Below, piece by piece: positions 1 to 7,616 of a stretch of 64,000 bases of DNA. Position numbers and translations under genes: made by a program. Every line of letters starts with the position of its first letter. Position 1 is the first letter of the stretch. The notes beneath the pieces are model-generated. The model saw only the letters and a list, made by a program, of their open reading frames with translations, ran no database searches and was not told the DNA's origin. The stretch spans positions 28,707 to 92,706 of the forward strand of contig JAUNFA010000005.1 of NCBI GenBank assembly GCA_030525285.1, given 5' to 3'. Source of the stretch: Bacillota bacterium. GTDB taxonomy: Bacteria > Bacillota > Clostridia > Peptostreptococcales > Anaerovoracaceae.

Positions 1-201
1 CTGTATATGGCATGCGGTATTTCAGGAGCAATTCAGCACATCGCTGGTATGGAAAGTTCAGAATACATCATTGCTATTAACAAGAACGATTCAGCACCAA
101 TCTTTGAAGTAGCTGACCTTGGTATTGTTGGAGATGTTAAGGTAATAATTCCTAAACTTTACGATGCACTTAGCAAGTACAAGGAAGAACATGAAATCTA
201 A
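1..201 (+). CDS. etfA: Electron transfer flavoprotein alpha subunit, C-terminal end (partial)
   Basis: The reading frame is already open at base 1, so this is the 3' end of a longer gene whose start lies outside the window. The visible 66 residues match the FAD-binding C-terminal domain of EtfA: an [10 protein letters not shown] segment that contacts the flavin, followed by [19 protein letters not shown] and a helix ending the protein. EtfA pairs with EtfB to carry electrons from acyl-CoA dehydrogenases or bifurcating complexes. Any etfB or dehydrogenase partner would lie upstream of the window. The gene ends just before a strong terminator, so it is the last gene of its operon. The internal ATG at base 7 is not a real start. 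Confidence 0.93.
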   Translation: MYMACGISGAIQHIAGMESSEYIIAINKNDSAPIFEVADLGIVGDVKVIIPKLYDALSKYKEEHEI

Positions 202-223
202 ATTAAACTAACCAACTAATATA

Positions 224-253
224 AAAAGGCTATCCGTAAGGATAGCCTTTTGT
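224..253 (+). terminator. Rho-independent terminator after etfA
   Basis: A 12-bp perfect stem (224-235 with 240-251, AAAAGGCTATCC paired with GGATAGCCTTTT) closes a four-base GTAA loop and ends in a T run. A-rich and T-rich flanks on both sides mean it could also stop the convergent SCIFF maturase transcript. Confidence 0.9.
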
Positions 254-298
254 AATGATGTGAATTCAGGAACTCTTTGCCCTAGAGCCCTCACAATA

Positions 299-1672
299 TC
301 AGTTTTCGAGCATTTCGGCAACTTTGAGCATTATTGCACATTCAATTCTTTTCTTATGAAGCTGACAGCCAAGATCATAGATACCAGTGATATTACCCGT
401 TGTATGATAGGCATTGGCAGCGCATCCGCCGCTGCAGTAGAGTTTAGCGAAGCAGTCTTTACATTCTTCATGTGAGTAAACGTTGCAACCTTTGAATTCG
501 TCACAAATTTCGCTGTTTGTAATTCCTTCATCAACGTTTCCTAAGAGAAATTTATCTTCTCCTACAAACTGGTGACAAGGATAAAAATCGCCGGATGGAG
601 TAACGGCAACATATTCAGTACCGACACCGCATCCTGAAATTCTCTTGACTATGCATGGACCACCCTGAAGATCAATCATATAGTGATAGAAGGTGAAAGC
701 ACTGCCATCTCCTTTGCGCTGACGTTCCAGCATTTCTGATGCAAGTCTTTCATATTCTGAAAGAAGCTTAGGTATATCAGATTCCTGAAGGGCATAAGGC
801 GCATCAGGCGGTGCAACAACAGGTTCAATACTAAGCTCCTTGAAGCCAAGGTTTGCCATGTGGATTATATCGCTGGCAAAATCGGTGTTGTAATGGGTGT
901 ATGTGCCACGAACATAGTAATTCTCCTGATTTCTGGCATCAGCAAGCTTCTTGAACATTGGAAGAATTCTGTTGTAAGTTCCTTCCTCGTCGTGAGTCTT
1001 TCGCATTTTGTCGTTGATTTCCGGTCTCCCGTCAAGACTGATAACAACATTACTCATTTCACGATTACAGAACTCAATTACTTCATCGTCAAGAAGGATA
1101 CCGTTTGTAGTGAGGGTAAAACGGAATTTTTTGCCGGTTTCCTCTTCTTTTGAACGTCCGTATGCTACCAGTTTCTTGCATACCTCCCAATTGAGAAGGG
1201 GTTCGCCACCGAAGAAATCAACTTCAAGATTATGTCGGTCTCCGGAGTTTTCAATAAGCCAGTCAAGTGCTTTGCAACCTGTATCGTAGCTCATTAGTGC
1301 ACGTTCTCCGTGATATTCACCATCTCCGGCGAAACAGTATCCGCATTTCATATTGCATGCGTGAGCAACGTGAAGACATATGGCCTTTACTACAGATTGA
1401 CGCCTTTTGAAAAGTGGTGCGGATTCTGCAAAAATGTCTTCTGTGAACAGTTGTCTGCTGTCAATAAGTTCCTGAATATCCTCAAATACTTGGTCAATAT
1501 CTGAATCGGTAACCTGAGGATACCTATTATTGATATGTGTTCGGATCTTTTCGGGAGCAGTGTTTTCGTACATGCTTATCATATCGTAGGCAACATCATC
1601 TACGGCATGAATGCATCCGCTGTTTGAATCCAAAACAATGTTAAATCCATTTAATTTATACTGATGAACCAT
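299..1672 (-). CDS. Radical SAM/SPASM SCIFF peptide maturase (thioether-forming)
   Basis: This 457-residue radical SAM enzyme is expected to install a thioether cross-link in the SCIFF peptide encoded just upstream on the same strand. An N-terminal ~95-residue peptide-binding (RRE-like) region precedes the radical SAM core, whose cluster motif is CNMKCGYC (Cys106, Cys110, Cys113). The GGEPLLNW segment, the LTTNGILL strand and a cysteine-rich C-terminal SPASM region (GCGVGTEYVAVTPSGDFYPC, then ECKDCFAKLYCSGGC and a final cysteine) follow in the usual order and would hold two auxiliary Fe-S clusters. The family is known from CteB of Clostridium thermocellum. It is separated from the precursor gene by a hairpin that may lower its expression. 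Confidence 0.93.
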   Translation of the reverse strand: MVHQYKLNGFNIVLDSNSGCIHAVDDVAYDMISMYENTAPEKIRTHINNRYPQVTDSDIDQVFEDIQELIDSRQLFTEDIFAESAPLFKRRQSVVKAICLHVAHACNMKCGYCFAGDGEYHGERALMSYDTGCKALDWLIENSGDRHNLEVDFFGGEPLLNWEVCKKLVAYGRSKEEETGKKFRFTLTTNGILLDDEVIEFCNREMSNVVISLDGRPEINDKMRKTHDEEGTYNRILPMFKKLADARNQENYYVRGTYTHYNTDFASDIIHMANLGFKELSIEPVVAPPDAPYALQESDIPKLLSEYERLASEMLERQRKGDGSAFTFYHYMIDLQGGPCIVKRISGCGVGTEYVAVTPSGDFYPCHQFVGEDKFLLGNVDEGITNSEICDEFKGCNVYSHEECKDCFAKLYCSGGCAANAYHTTGNITGIYDLGCQLHKKRIECAIMLKVAEMLEN

Positions 1673-1696
1673 GTTTCTCCAATCATTTTAATCAAA

Positions 1697-1731
1697 TTAA
1701 AATGCTGCATTCTGAAAATGGGAATGCAGCA
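1697..1731 (-). terminator. Hairpin between SCIFF precursor and maturase (partial terminator)
   Basis: A 10-bp perfect inverted repeat (1703-1712 and 1722-1731) is followed on the - strand by TTTTAATTT. It sits between the precursor and enzyme genes, so it probably stops most transcripts after the precursor and lets a fraction read into the maturase. Confidence 0.65.
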
Positions 1732-1765
1732 ATAATACGGTTTGTTTTAATACGCAATCGTGCTG

Positions 1766-1909
1766 TTATTTGCACTTTTCACACTGCTGATTAGCAACGC
1801 TGCATGAAGTCTTGCTTGCTGACTGACATGAAGTCTGGCACTCACCGCAGCCACCGTTCTTTGCGGATTTTTCAAGATCGCGTGATACTAAAGTCTTAAT
1901 TCTTTTCAC
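1766..1909 (-). CDS. SCIFF ribosomally made peptide precursor, six cysteines, variant pattern
   Basis: A 47-residue peptide with a GTG start preceded by an AAAGGTGG ribosome site; an in-frame TAA sits directly before the GTG, so no longer start is possible. The leader reads MKRIKTLVSRDLEKSAKNGG, as in SCIFF precursors. The core has cysteines at 21, 24, 28, 36, 43 and 46. As I recall the family, cysteines occur at 21, 24, 28, 32, 36 and 43 and Cys32 is joined to Thr37 in CteA. Here residue 32 is Ser (codon AGC), residue 37 is Ser, and there is an extra Cys46. The gene lies 93 bp upstream of its maturase. It is too short for standard gene calling and is easily missed. Confidence 0.9.
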   Translation of the reverse strand: MKRIKTLVSRDLEKSAKNGGCGECQTSCQSASKTSCSVANQQCEKCK

Positions 1910-1957
1910 TTATTTGTCCACCTTTCTTATTTATTACGTGTAACGTTTACAACCACG

Positions 1958-1986
1958 ATGATACCATAATTATTAAACAATGTAAA
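1958..1986 (-). promoter_or_regulatory. Promoter of the SCIFF transcript
   Basis: On the - strand, TTTACA (1986-1981) and TATCAT (1963-1958) are separated by exactly 17 bp, with TG one base before the -10 (extended -10). Transcription would start near 1951, giving a leader of about 40 nt before the GTG start. Confidence 0.7.
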
Positions 1987-2065
1987 TGACAGGGCTCATG
2001 AATTTTGTTAATATGTATGTAAAGAACTCAAAGAGCATATTATATATAAATGACAGGGGGACAAT

Positions 2066-2617
2066 ATGGACAAAAGAGAACTCAGGAAGCCTATTTTGGC
2101 GAAAAGAAGGCAACTTTCAGATACAGATGTACACATGCTGTCACTTGTAATATGCGAGAATATAAGGAAGACGGCAGCATACGAAGCTGCAGATAACATT
2201 TGCCTATATATGCCGATTAATAATGAGGTGGATGTGGTGTTGCTTATGGATGCTGCGGAAGCAGATGGCAAAACCACATGGTTGCCAAAGGTAAAAGGAA
2301 GTGAAATGGACTTCTATTACTACGACAGAGAAACGCCGGTTGTACTTGGTGAGTATGGTATAACTGAACCGGATTCGCAGATTGTTCTCGAACCGAACGA
2401 AAAAACTTTGGCTGTTATGCCTGGTGCAGTGTTTTCAGTTGACAGAGATCGCATAGGATATGGTGGCGGCTACTATGACAAATATCTTGAAAAGCATCCA
2501 CAGGTAATGACATTAGCCACGTGCTTTGATTTTCAGATTGTAGAACACATTCCCGCAGAGGAACATGATATAAGACCGATGGCGGTAATAAGCGAAAAGA
2601 GAATAATAGAAGAATGA
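2066..2617 (+). CDS. 5-formyltetrahydrofolate cyclo-ligase
   Basis: This 183-residue cytosolic enzyme uses ATP to convert 5-formyl-THF to 5,10-methenyl-THF, returning a storage folate to the one-carbon pool. The N-terminal basic helix (KRELRKPILAKRRQLS), the YMPINNEVDV strand and the MPGAVFSVDRDRIGYGGGYY stretch near residue 135, which holds the nucleotide-binding glycines, are all family marks, and the length is standard. A good AGGGGG ribosome site precedes the ATG. Its stop overlaps the start of larB by four bases, so the two are translationally coupled. The family is also called YgfA/MTHFS. Confidence 0.93.
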   Translation: MDKRELRKPILAKRRQLSDTDVHMLSLVICENIRKTAAYEAADNICLYMPINNEVDVVLLMDAAEADGKTTWLPKVKGSEMDFYYYDRETPVVLGEYGITEPDSQIVLEPNEKTLAVMPGAVFSVDRDRIGYGGGYYDKYLEKHPQVMTLATCFDFQIVEHIPAEEHDIRPMAVISEKRIIEE

Positions 2618-3363
2618 ATGAAAAGAAATTAAAGGAACTGCTTGAAGCAGTTAAAACCAGTGAATTATCCGTTGATGACGCATATAATCAACTTAAAACA
2701 CTTCCTTATGCGGACCTGGGATTTGCCAGTGTAGATCATCACAGAACCATAAGAACAGGATATCCGGAAGTGATTTATGGTGAAAACAAGACACCGGAAC
2801 AAATTGGAATGATAATGAATGAGCTGGCATCAAAGGGTGATAACATTATGGCGACCAGATGCTCGGCGGAGGTTTATGATGCAGTAAAGAAAATGGTACC
2901 GGACGCGGTATATTATGATGAGGCAAGAATAATATCTCTGGCGCGTAGTGAAAGCACCGTAAGATGCGGAAGTGTTGCAGTGGTAACTGCTGGAACATCG
3001 GATATTCCCGTAGCAGAGGAAGCTGCTGTGACAGCTCAGCTTATGGGTGCTGAAGTAACACGCGTTTATGACGTGGGTGTTGCAGGAATTCACAGACTTT
3101 TTGCCAGAATGGGCGATATAATTGGTGTTGATGCGGTAATTGCTGTGGCAGGTATGGAAGGGGCTCTGGCCAGTGTATTGGGCGGGCTTGTTAATGTGCC
3201 GGTAGTGGCAGTACCGACAAGTGTAGGATACGGTGCCAATCTAGGGGGATTGTCCGCGCTTCTCAGTATGCTTAACAGCTGTGCCAATGGTATAGGTGTG
3301 GTTAATATAGATAATGGATTCGGTGCGGGATATTTGGCCACATTAATTGCCAGAAAACATTAA
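2614..3363 (+). CDS. larB: LarB, pyridinium-3,5-biscarboxylate mononucleotide synthase
   Basis: A 249-residue protein of the LarB family, which resembles the PurE carboxylase. LarB carboxylates and hydrolyses nicotinate adenine dinucleotide as the first step to the nickel-pincer cofactor of lactate racemase and its relatives. Visible marks are the N-terminal LGFASVDHHRTIRTGYPEVI block, the glycine-rich VVTAGTSDIPVAEEAA segment, VVAVPTSVGYGANLGG and the cysteine in LNSCANG, which is the likely catalytic cysteine. Here larB overlaps the folate gene by ATGA and no larA, larC or larE is present in the window, so the remaining cofactor genes, if any, lie elsewhere. Confidence 0.9.
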   Translation: MNEKKLKELLEAVKTSELSVDDAYNQLKTLPYADLGFASVDHHRTIRTGYPEVIYGENKTPEQIGMIMNELASKGDNIMATRCSAEVYDAVKKMVPDAVYYDEARIISLARSESTVRCGSVAVVTAGTSDIPVAEEAAVTAQLMGAEVTRVYDVGVAGIHRLFARMGDIIGVDAVIAVAGMEGALASVLGGLVNVPVVAVPTSVGYGANLGGLSALLSMLNSCANGIGVVNIDNGFGAGYLATLIARKH

Positions 3364-3442
3364 TTTTTGATAATAGAACATGAGGGGGAGGTATCGATAA
3401 TGGTATACTCCCTATAAATTTATAAAAAACAGAAATGTTCAC

Positions 3443-3471
3443 TTTACTTTATTGTGATAAAGTGATATTCT
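3443..3471 (+). promoter_or_regulatory. Promoter of the his operon
   Basis: TTTACT (3443-3448), 17 bp and TATTCT (3466-3471) fit a sigma-A promoter with a start near 3478, about 55 nt before hisZ. The spacer is filled by a palindrome that looks like a repressor site. A second possible promoter is an extended -10 (TGGTATACT) at 3401-3409. Confidence 0.6.
3446..3463 (+). promoter_or_regulatory. Candidate his operator 1 (palindrome in promoter spacer)
   Basis: The sequence is ACTTTAT, TGTG, ATAAAGT: seven-base perfect arms around four bases. It sits between the -35 and -10 elements, where a bound protein would block RNA polymerase. A near copy lies at 3500-3517. Confidence 0.6.
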
Positions 3472-3499
3472 AACCATGCAGGCACTGCAACGCAGTATC

Positions 3500-3517
3500 G
3501 CTTTAATGCGATAAAGT
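3500..3517 (+). promoter_or_regulatory. Candidate his operator 2 (second copy)
   Basis: The stretch CTTTAATGCGATAAAGT repeats operator 1 with only a few changes (16 of 19 bases identical over 3447-3465 against 3501-3519). It overlaps a TATCGC/GCGATA palindrome (3496-3513) and lies 54 bp downstream, just before the hisZ ribosome site. Confidence 0.55.
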
Positions 3518-3533
3518 TAATTAGGAGACAAAT

Positions 3534-4649
3534 ATGACATACAATCTTAAACCTGATGAGAGAGCCTCACTTGAGTTGAGAGGACTTTATGAAAAATATG
3601 GATATAAGAAATATAAAATGGGTAAATTTGAAGAATACTCACTTTATGCAAGCAACAGTGATTTCCTTTCTGGAGAAAGAGTAATCACATTTACTGATTT
3701 GGACGGAAGACTTTTGGCGCTTAAGCCAGACGTTACATTAAGTGTAATGAACAATACGGATGTTACTGGCAATAAAACAGAAAAGCTGTATTATATAGAA
3801 AATGTTTACAGAGAGAATAGAGAGAGTCATTCATTCAAAGAAATCAGCCAGATGGGACTTGAATATCTGGGTAATGTAACAAAACAGGGCATTCTAGAGG
3901 TTATTGTTCTGGCCGCACAGACTTTGAATGAAATAAGTGAAGATAATATTCTTGAAATAAACAACATGGATTATGGTGTGCACCTTATGGAGAGCCTTAA
4001 TCTTAAGGAAAGCACATATTTGAAAATTCTCAATGCCATAAGACACAAGAACTCTGCTGCTATTAGAGAACATGGGAGCAAGGCACAGGTGCCGGAGAAT
4101 GTATTGGAAACACTCACTAAACTTCCATTCCTTTACGGAAAGCCTGATGATGCTTTAATGAGAGCCGAGAAGCTTGCATTGAATGATAAGATGCTTGAGG
4201 ACGTAGAGAAATTGAGAATGTATTGCAATGCGTTAAAGGAACTTGGATATGAGCAAAACATCAGACTGGATCTAAGTATGATAAATGATATAGATTACTA
4301 TAACTCAATTACATTCCGAGGATACGTGAGAAGTCTGCCGGGCTGTGTCATTGCCGGAGGTCAGTATGACAAAGCGATGAAGGTTCTCGGCAAGGAGGGT
4401 AACGCAATAGGTTTCGCGGTATATCTAGATGAATTAGTAAAGGGACATGAAGCTCCATCTCATTATGATGTTGATGCTGTGCTCTATTATAAAGAAGATG
4501 ATGACATGGTGAAGGTGACAGAGGCGATTGCCACAATTCAGGCAGAGGGTAAAACTGTAAGAGGAATTACCTCAGATGAAGATATATTGTACAAAGAAAA
4601 GTATGTTCTGAGAAACGGAAATCCGGTTAAGGAGGTTGAAGAATGTTAA
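3534..4649 (+). CDS. hisZ: ATP phosphoribosyltransferase regulatory subunit HisZ
   Basis: A 371-residue paralogue of histidyl-tRNA synthetase that lacks charging activity and instead combines with the short HisG to form the first, feedback-regulated enzyme of histidine synthesis. The class II synthetase-like fold is visible in LLALKPDVTLSV, YYIENVYRENRESHSFKEISQMG and the late RSLPGCVIAGGQYDKAM block, with a small C-terminal domain ending in VEEC. An AGGAG site precedes the ATG. It is the first gene of the operon and overlaps hisG by seven bases. Confidence 0.93.
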   Translation: MTYNLKPDERASLELRGLYEKYGYKKYKMGKFEEYSLYASNSDFLSGERVITFTDLDGRLLALKPDVTLSVMNNTDVTGNKTEKLYYIENVYRENRESHSFKEISQMGLEYLGNVTKQGILEVIVLAAQTLNEISEDNILEINNMDYGVHLMESLNLKESTYLKILNAIRHKNSAAIREHGSKAQVPENVLETLTKLPFLYGKPDDALMRAEKLALNDKMLEDVEKLRMYCNALKELGYEQNIRLDLSMINDIDYYNSITFRGYVRSLPGCVIAGGQYDKAMKVLGKEGNAIGFAVYLDELVKGHEAPSHYDVDAVLYYKEDDDMVKVTEAIATIQAEGKTVRGITSDEDILYKEKYVLRNGNPVKEVEEC

Positions 4650-5263
4650 CAATTGCATTACCAAAGGGCAGATTGGGAGACAAGGTCTATGATATGCTCG
4701 CCTCTGCAGGTTATGAATGTTCAGGTTATTATGACAAGAACAGGAAACTGGTTTTCGAAAGTCCCGAGAACAATGTGAGATATTTGCTTGTTAAACCCAG
4801 CGACGTAGCCATATATGTGGAACATCATGCGGCTGATGTGGGAATTGTGGGTAAGGATATTCTCCTTGAGCAGAATTCGGATGTTTATGAACTGCTGGAT
4901 CTTAATATAGGTAAATGCAGAATGTGTGTAGCGGCGCCCGAGGATTATGTGGAAGACAAAGACAGAACTTTGAGAGTGGCTACCAAGTACGTTAACATAA
5001 CCAAAGAATTCTATGGCGGAAGAAACAGAGCAATAGAGATAATCAAACTTAACGGCAGTATTGAACTGGCGCCTATACTTGGTCTTACCGATGTTATTGT
5101 TGACATTGTAGAGACAGGCGGAACCATTAAAGAAAACAATCTTAAGGTAATTGAGGAATTTAAGAACATAAGTGCCCGATTTATTGCTAATAAGACGAGC
5201 TTTAAATTTGAAAATGAAATTATAACCGATATGATGAATAAACTGGGAGAACAGATTAGGTAA
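4643..5263 (+). CDS. hisG: ATP phosphoribosyltransferase catalytic subunit, short form
   Basis: The 206-residue short HisG joins ATP and phosphoribosyl diphosphate, the committed step of histidine synthesis. The length lacks the C-terminal ACT-like regulatory domain of long HisG, so it depends on HisZ, encoded directly upstream with overlapping reading frames. Marks are the LTIALPKGRLGDKVYDML start, the ADVGIVGKDILLE strand-helix, and LGLTDVIVDIVETGGTIKENNL, which forms the phosphoribosyl diphosphate pocket. Its final base is shared with the hisC start (TAATG). Confidence 0.95.
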   Translation: MLTIALPKGRLGDKVYDMLASAGYECSGYYDKNRKLVFESPENNVRYLLVKPSDVAIYVEHHAADVGIVGKDILLEQNSDVYELLDLNIGKCRMCVAAPEDYVEDKDRTLRVATKYVNITKEFYGGRNRAIEIIKLNGSIELAPILGLTDVIVDIVETGGTIKENNLKVIEEFKNISARFIANKTSFKFENEIITDMMNKLGEQIR

Positions 5264-6333
5264 TGAGCAGATTTTTGAGCAGACAATATGAGAACCTGGA
5301 GCCATACACACCGGGGGAACAGCCCAAGTCGATTTCAAGGCTAATTAAGCTGAATACTAATGAGAATCCATATCCGCCGTGTCCGGGTGTACTTGAGGTG
5401 ATAAATGATGAAGAACTGAATAAACTGAAACTGTATTCAGATCCTGAGGCTTCCCAGCTTGTTGAGGTTATTGCAGAGTTTAACGGGCTGGATAAAAGTC
5501 AGGTTATGGTTGGAAACGGCTCTGATGAAATACTCGCATTTGCCTTTATGGCCTTTCGCAATGAGGGAAACAAAATTTTTTATCCGGAGATAAGCTACAG
5601 CTTTTATCCTGTATACTGCGATATTTTTAATGCTTCAGGTGTTAAGGTGCCCCTGGATAAAAATTTCAAAGTAGTTCCGGAGGATTACTATAATGCAGAT
5701 GGTACAATAGTGATTACCAATCCTAATGCCCCCACAGGAATCGCTCTGACGAGAGAAGAAATCAGAGAAATTCTGCAGCATAACAAAGATAATCTGGTAA
5801 TTATAGATGAGGCATACGTTGACTTTGGGGGAGAAAGTGCAGTTCCGCTCATTGATGAATATGATAATCTGCTTGTAATCCAGACGTTTTCCAAATCCAG
5901 AAGTTTAGCGGGAGCACGAATCGGAATGGCAATGGGAGCATCTGAAATAATAGAGGATCTTAACAGAATTAAGTTTAGCTTCAACCCGTATAATCTGAAC
6001 AGGCTAAGCATACTTGCAGGGACTGAGGCCATCAAGGACAGAGATTACTTTGAGAAAACAACAGCCCTAATTGCCGATACACGTGATTCCTTTGTAAAAG
6101 AAATGAAAATGCTGGGATTCAAGGTGCTGCCGTCAAAGGCAAATTTTGTATTCGCTGCGTCAGAAGAAATATCGGGAGAAGAATATTTTAAGGCCTTGAG
6201 AAATGCAGGTATTATTGTAAGATATTTCAAGAAACCGCTTATTGAAAACTTTGTCAGAATTACTGTTGGAACACCTGAGGAAATGAAGGAGCTTGTTAAC
6301 GAAACGAGGAAAATCATGCAGGCGATAAGATAA
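5263..6333 (+). CDS. hisC: Histidinol-phosphate aminotransferase
   Basis: A 356-residue class I/II PLP aminotransferase that makes histidinol phosphate from imidazole acetol phosphate and glutamate. The LIKLNTNENPYPP start, GNGSDEILAFAF, ITNPNAPTGI, IIDEAYVDF and the PLP lysine in TFSKSRSLAGARIG are all present in the right order. Its start overlaps the hisG stop. In many Clostridia hisD would sit between hisG and hisC, but it is absent here. Confidence 0.94.
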   Translation: MSRFLSRQYENLEPYTPGEQPKSISRLIKLNTNENPYPPCPGVLEVINDEELNKLKLYSDPEASQLVEVIAEFNGLDKSQVMVGNGSDEILAFAFMAFRNEGNKIFYPEISYSFYPVYCDIFNASGVKVPLDKNFKVVPEDYYNADGTIVITNPNAPTGIALTREEIREILQHNKDNLVIIDEAYVDFGGESAVPLIDEYDNLLVIQTFSKSRSLAGARIGMAMGASEIIEDLNRIKFSFNPYNLNRLSILAGTEAIKDRDYFEKTTALIADTRDSFVKEMKMLGFKVLPSKANFVFAASEEISGEEYFKALRNAGIIVRYFKKPLIENFVRITVGTPEEMKELVNETRKIMQAIR

Positions 6334-6357
6334 AAAGAACGTGTATAAGGAGCAATG

Positions 6358-6945
6358 ATGAGAAGAAAAAAGATTGTAAGAGAAACTAAAGAAACAAGAA
6401 TAGTGCTGGCTCTTGAAGTCGATGGAACGGGAGCATATGAAATAAGTACAGGATGCGGATTCCTCGATCACATGCTTGAACTGTTCACAAGACACGGAAG
6501 GTTTGACCTTGCTGTTGAATGTAAGGGAGATACACACGTGGATTATCACCACACTACAGAAGATATCGGGATTGCACTGGGAACAGCTTTTCGTGAAGCT
6601 CTTGGGGATAAGAGAGGTATATACAGATATGGTTCAATGCTTCTTCCTATGGACGAGGCTTTGATTCTTACAGCTGTTGATATAAGCGGAAGAACATCTG
6701 TGAATTTTGATGTTGATATTCCAGCACAGAAAGTTGGAGATTTTGACACGGAACTGGTAAAGGAATTTATTCTGGGATTTGCAAGAGAACTGGGACTTAC
6801 TGTTCATGTCAAGATGCTTGCCGGAGAGAATTCTCATCACATTATTGAGGGTGTATTCAAGAGTCTGGGAAGAGCCATGAGACAGGGATGTGCAATAGAG
6901 AATGAATATGCGGACGAAATCCCTTCAACAAAGGGCGTCATTTAG
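6358..6945 (+). CDS. hisB: Imidazoleglycerol-phosphate dehydratase
   Basis: A 195-residue monofunctional dehydratase with no phosphatase domain fused. Two metal-binding histidine blocks are clear: GFLDHMLELFTRHG with DTHVDYHHTTEDIG, and the repeat later on with NSHHIIEGVFKSLGRA. Two ATG codons lie in tandem at 6355 and 6358; the AAGGAG site at 6347-6352 leaves five bases before the second and only two before the first, so I place the start at 6358. It lies between hisC and hisH on the same transcript. Confidence 0.94.
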   Translation: MRRKKIVRETKETRIVLALEVDGTGAYEISTGCGFLDHMLELFTRHGRFDLAVECKGDTHVDYHHTTEDIGIALGTAFREALGDKRGIYRYGSMLLPMDEALILTAVDISGRTSVNFDVDIPAQKVGDFDTELVKEFILGFARELGLTVHVKMLAGENSHHIIEGVFKSLGRAMRQGCAIENEYADEIPSTKGVI

Positions 6946-6955
6946 GAGAAAGAAT

Positions 6956-7603
6956 ATGATAGCTATTATTGATTACGGTGTGGGAAATCTTTTCTCACTT
7001 ACGGCATCTCTCAATTACCTGGGAGCAGAGACTAGGGTTACTGCAGATGCAGCGGACCTAGAAAGGGCCGATAAAATAATACTTCCAGGCGTGGGAGCAT
7101 TTGAAGATGCCATAAGAAAACTTGAAGCGACAGGTTTGGTGGATACCATAAGGGAGCAGATTGCCAAAGGCAAACCCATGCTTGGCATATGTCTGGGAAT
7201 GCAGCTTCTTTTTGAAGAAAGTCATGAGTATGGCTTATACAAAGGTCTGGGGCTTATTAAAGGAAAGGTGGTTTCCATTGATGAGGAACTAAAGGCGGAG
7301 GGCAGAGAATCTTTCGTGTCATTCGCAGGAAAAGAGACACTCAAGGTACCGCACATAGGATGGAATTCACTGAAATTTAAGGAGGATGAGCCTTTGTTCA
7401 GATACATTAATCAGGGAGATTGTGTCTACTATGTGCACAGCTTTTATGGTAAGGATTGCAGTGCGGGTACAATTGCGACATCAGAATACGGCATTACAAT
7501 TACAGGGGCTGTAAGAAACGGCAATGTGTACGGCACTCAGTTTCATCCGGAAAAGAGTGGGCAGACAGGACTTAATATTTTGAGAGCTTTTATTGATATG
7601 TAA
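6956..7603 (+). CDS. hisH: Imidazole glycerol phosphate synthase, glutaminase subunit
   Basis: A 215-residue class I glutamine amidotransferase that hydrolyses glutamine and channels ammonia to HisF. The start MIAIIDYGVGNL is the family start; an upstream in-frame ATG at 6902 lies inside hisB and has no ribosome site, whereas AGGAG at 6944-6948 fits 6956. The nucleophile is the cysteine in GICLGMQLLFE and the His/Glu pair is in GTQFHPEKSG. HisF is encoded two genes downstream. Confidence 0.95.
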   Translation: MIAIIDYGVGNLFSLTASLNYLGAETRVTADAADLERADKIILPGVGAFEDAIRKLEATGLVDTIREQIAKGKPMLGICLGMQLLFEESHEYGLYKGLGLIKGKVVSIDEELKAEGRESFVSFAGKETLKVPHIGWNSLKFKEDEPLFRYINQGDCVYYVHSFYGKDCSAGTIATSEYGITITGAVRNGNVYGTQFHPEKSGQTGLNILRAFIDM

Positions 7604-7616
7604 TGTAGGTGGTAAT

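Noticed and set aside
7..201. Short complete gene starting at the ATG at base 7
   Set aside because: The frame is open to base 1 and the sequence is the known C-terminus of EtfA, so it is a cut gene.
3364..3533. T-box or His-rich leader peptide before hisZ
   Set aside because: No T-box core sequence and no run of His codons; palindromic operators explain the region better.
4721..5338. 205-codon open frame on the - strand
   Set aside because: It lies wholly across hisG and the hisC start, which are clear genes; no ribosome site and no family pattern.
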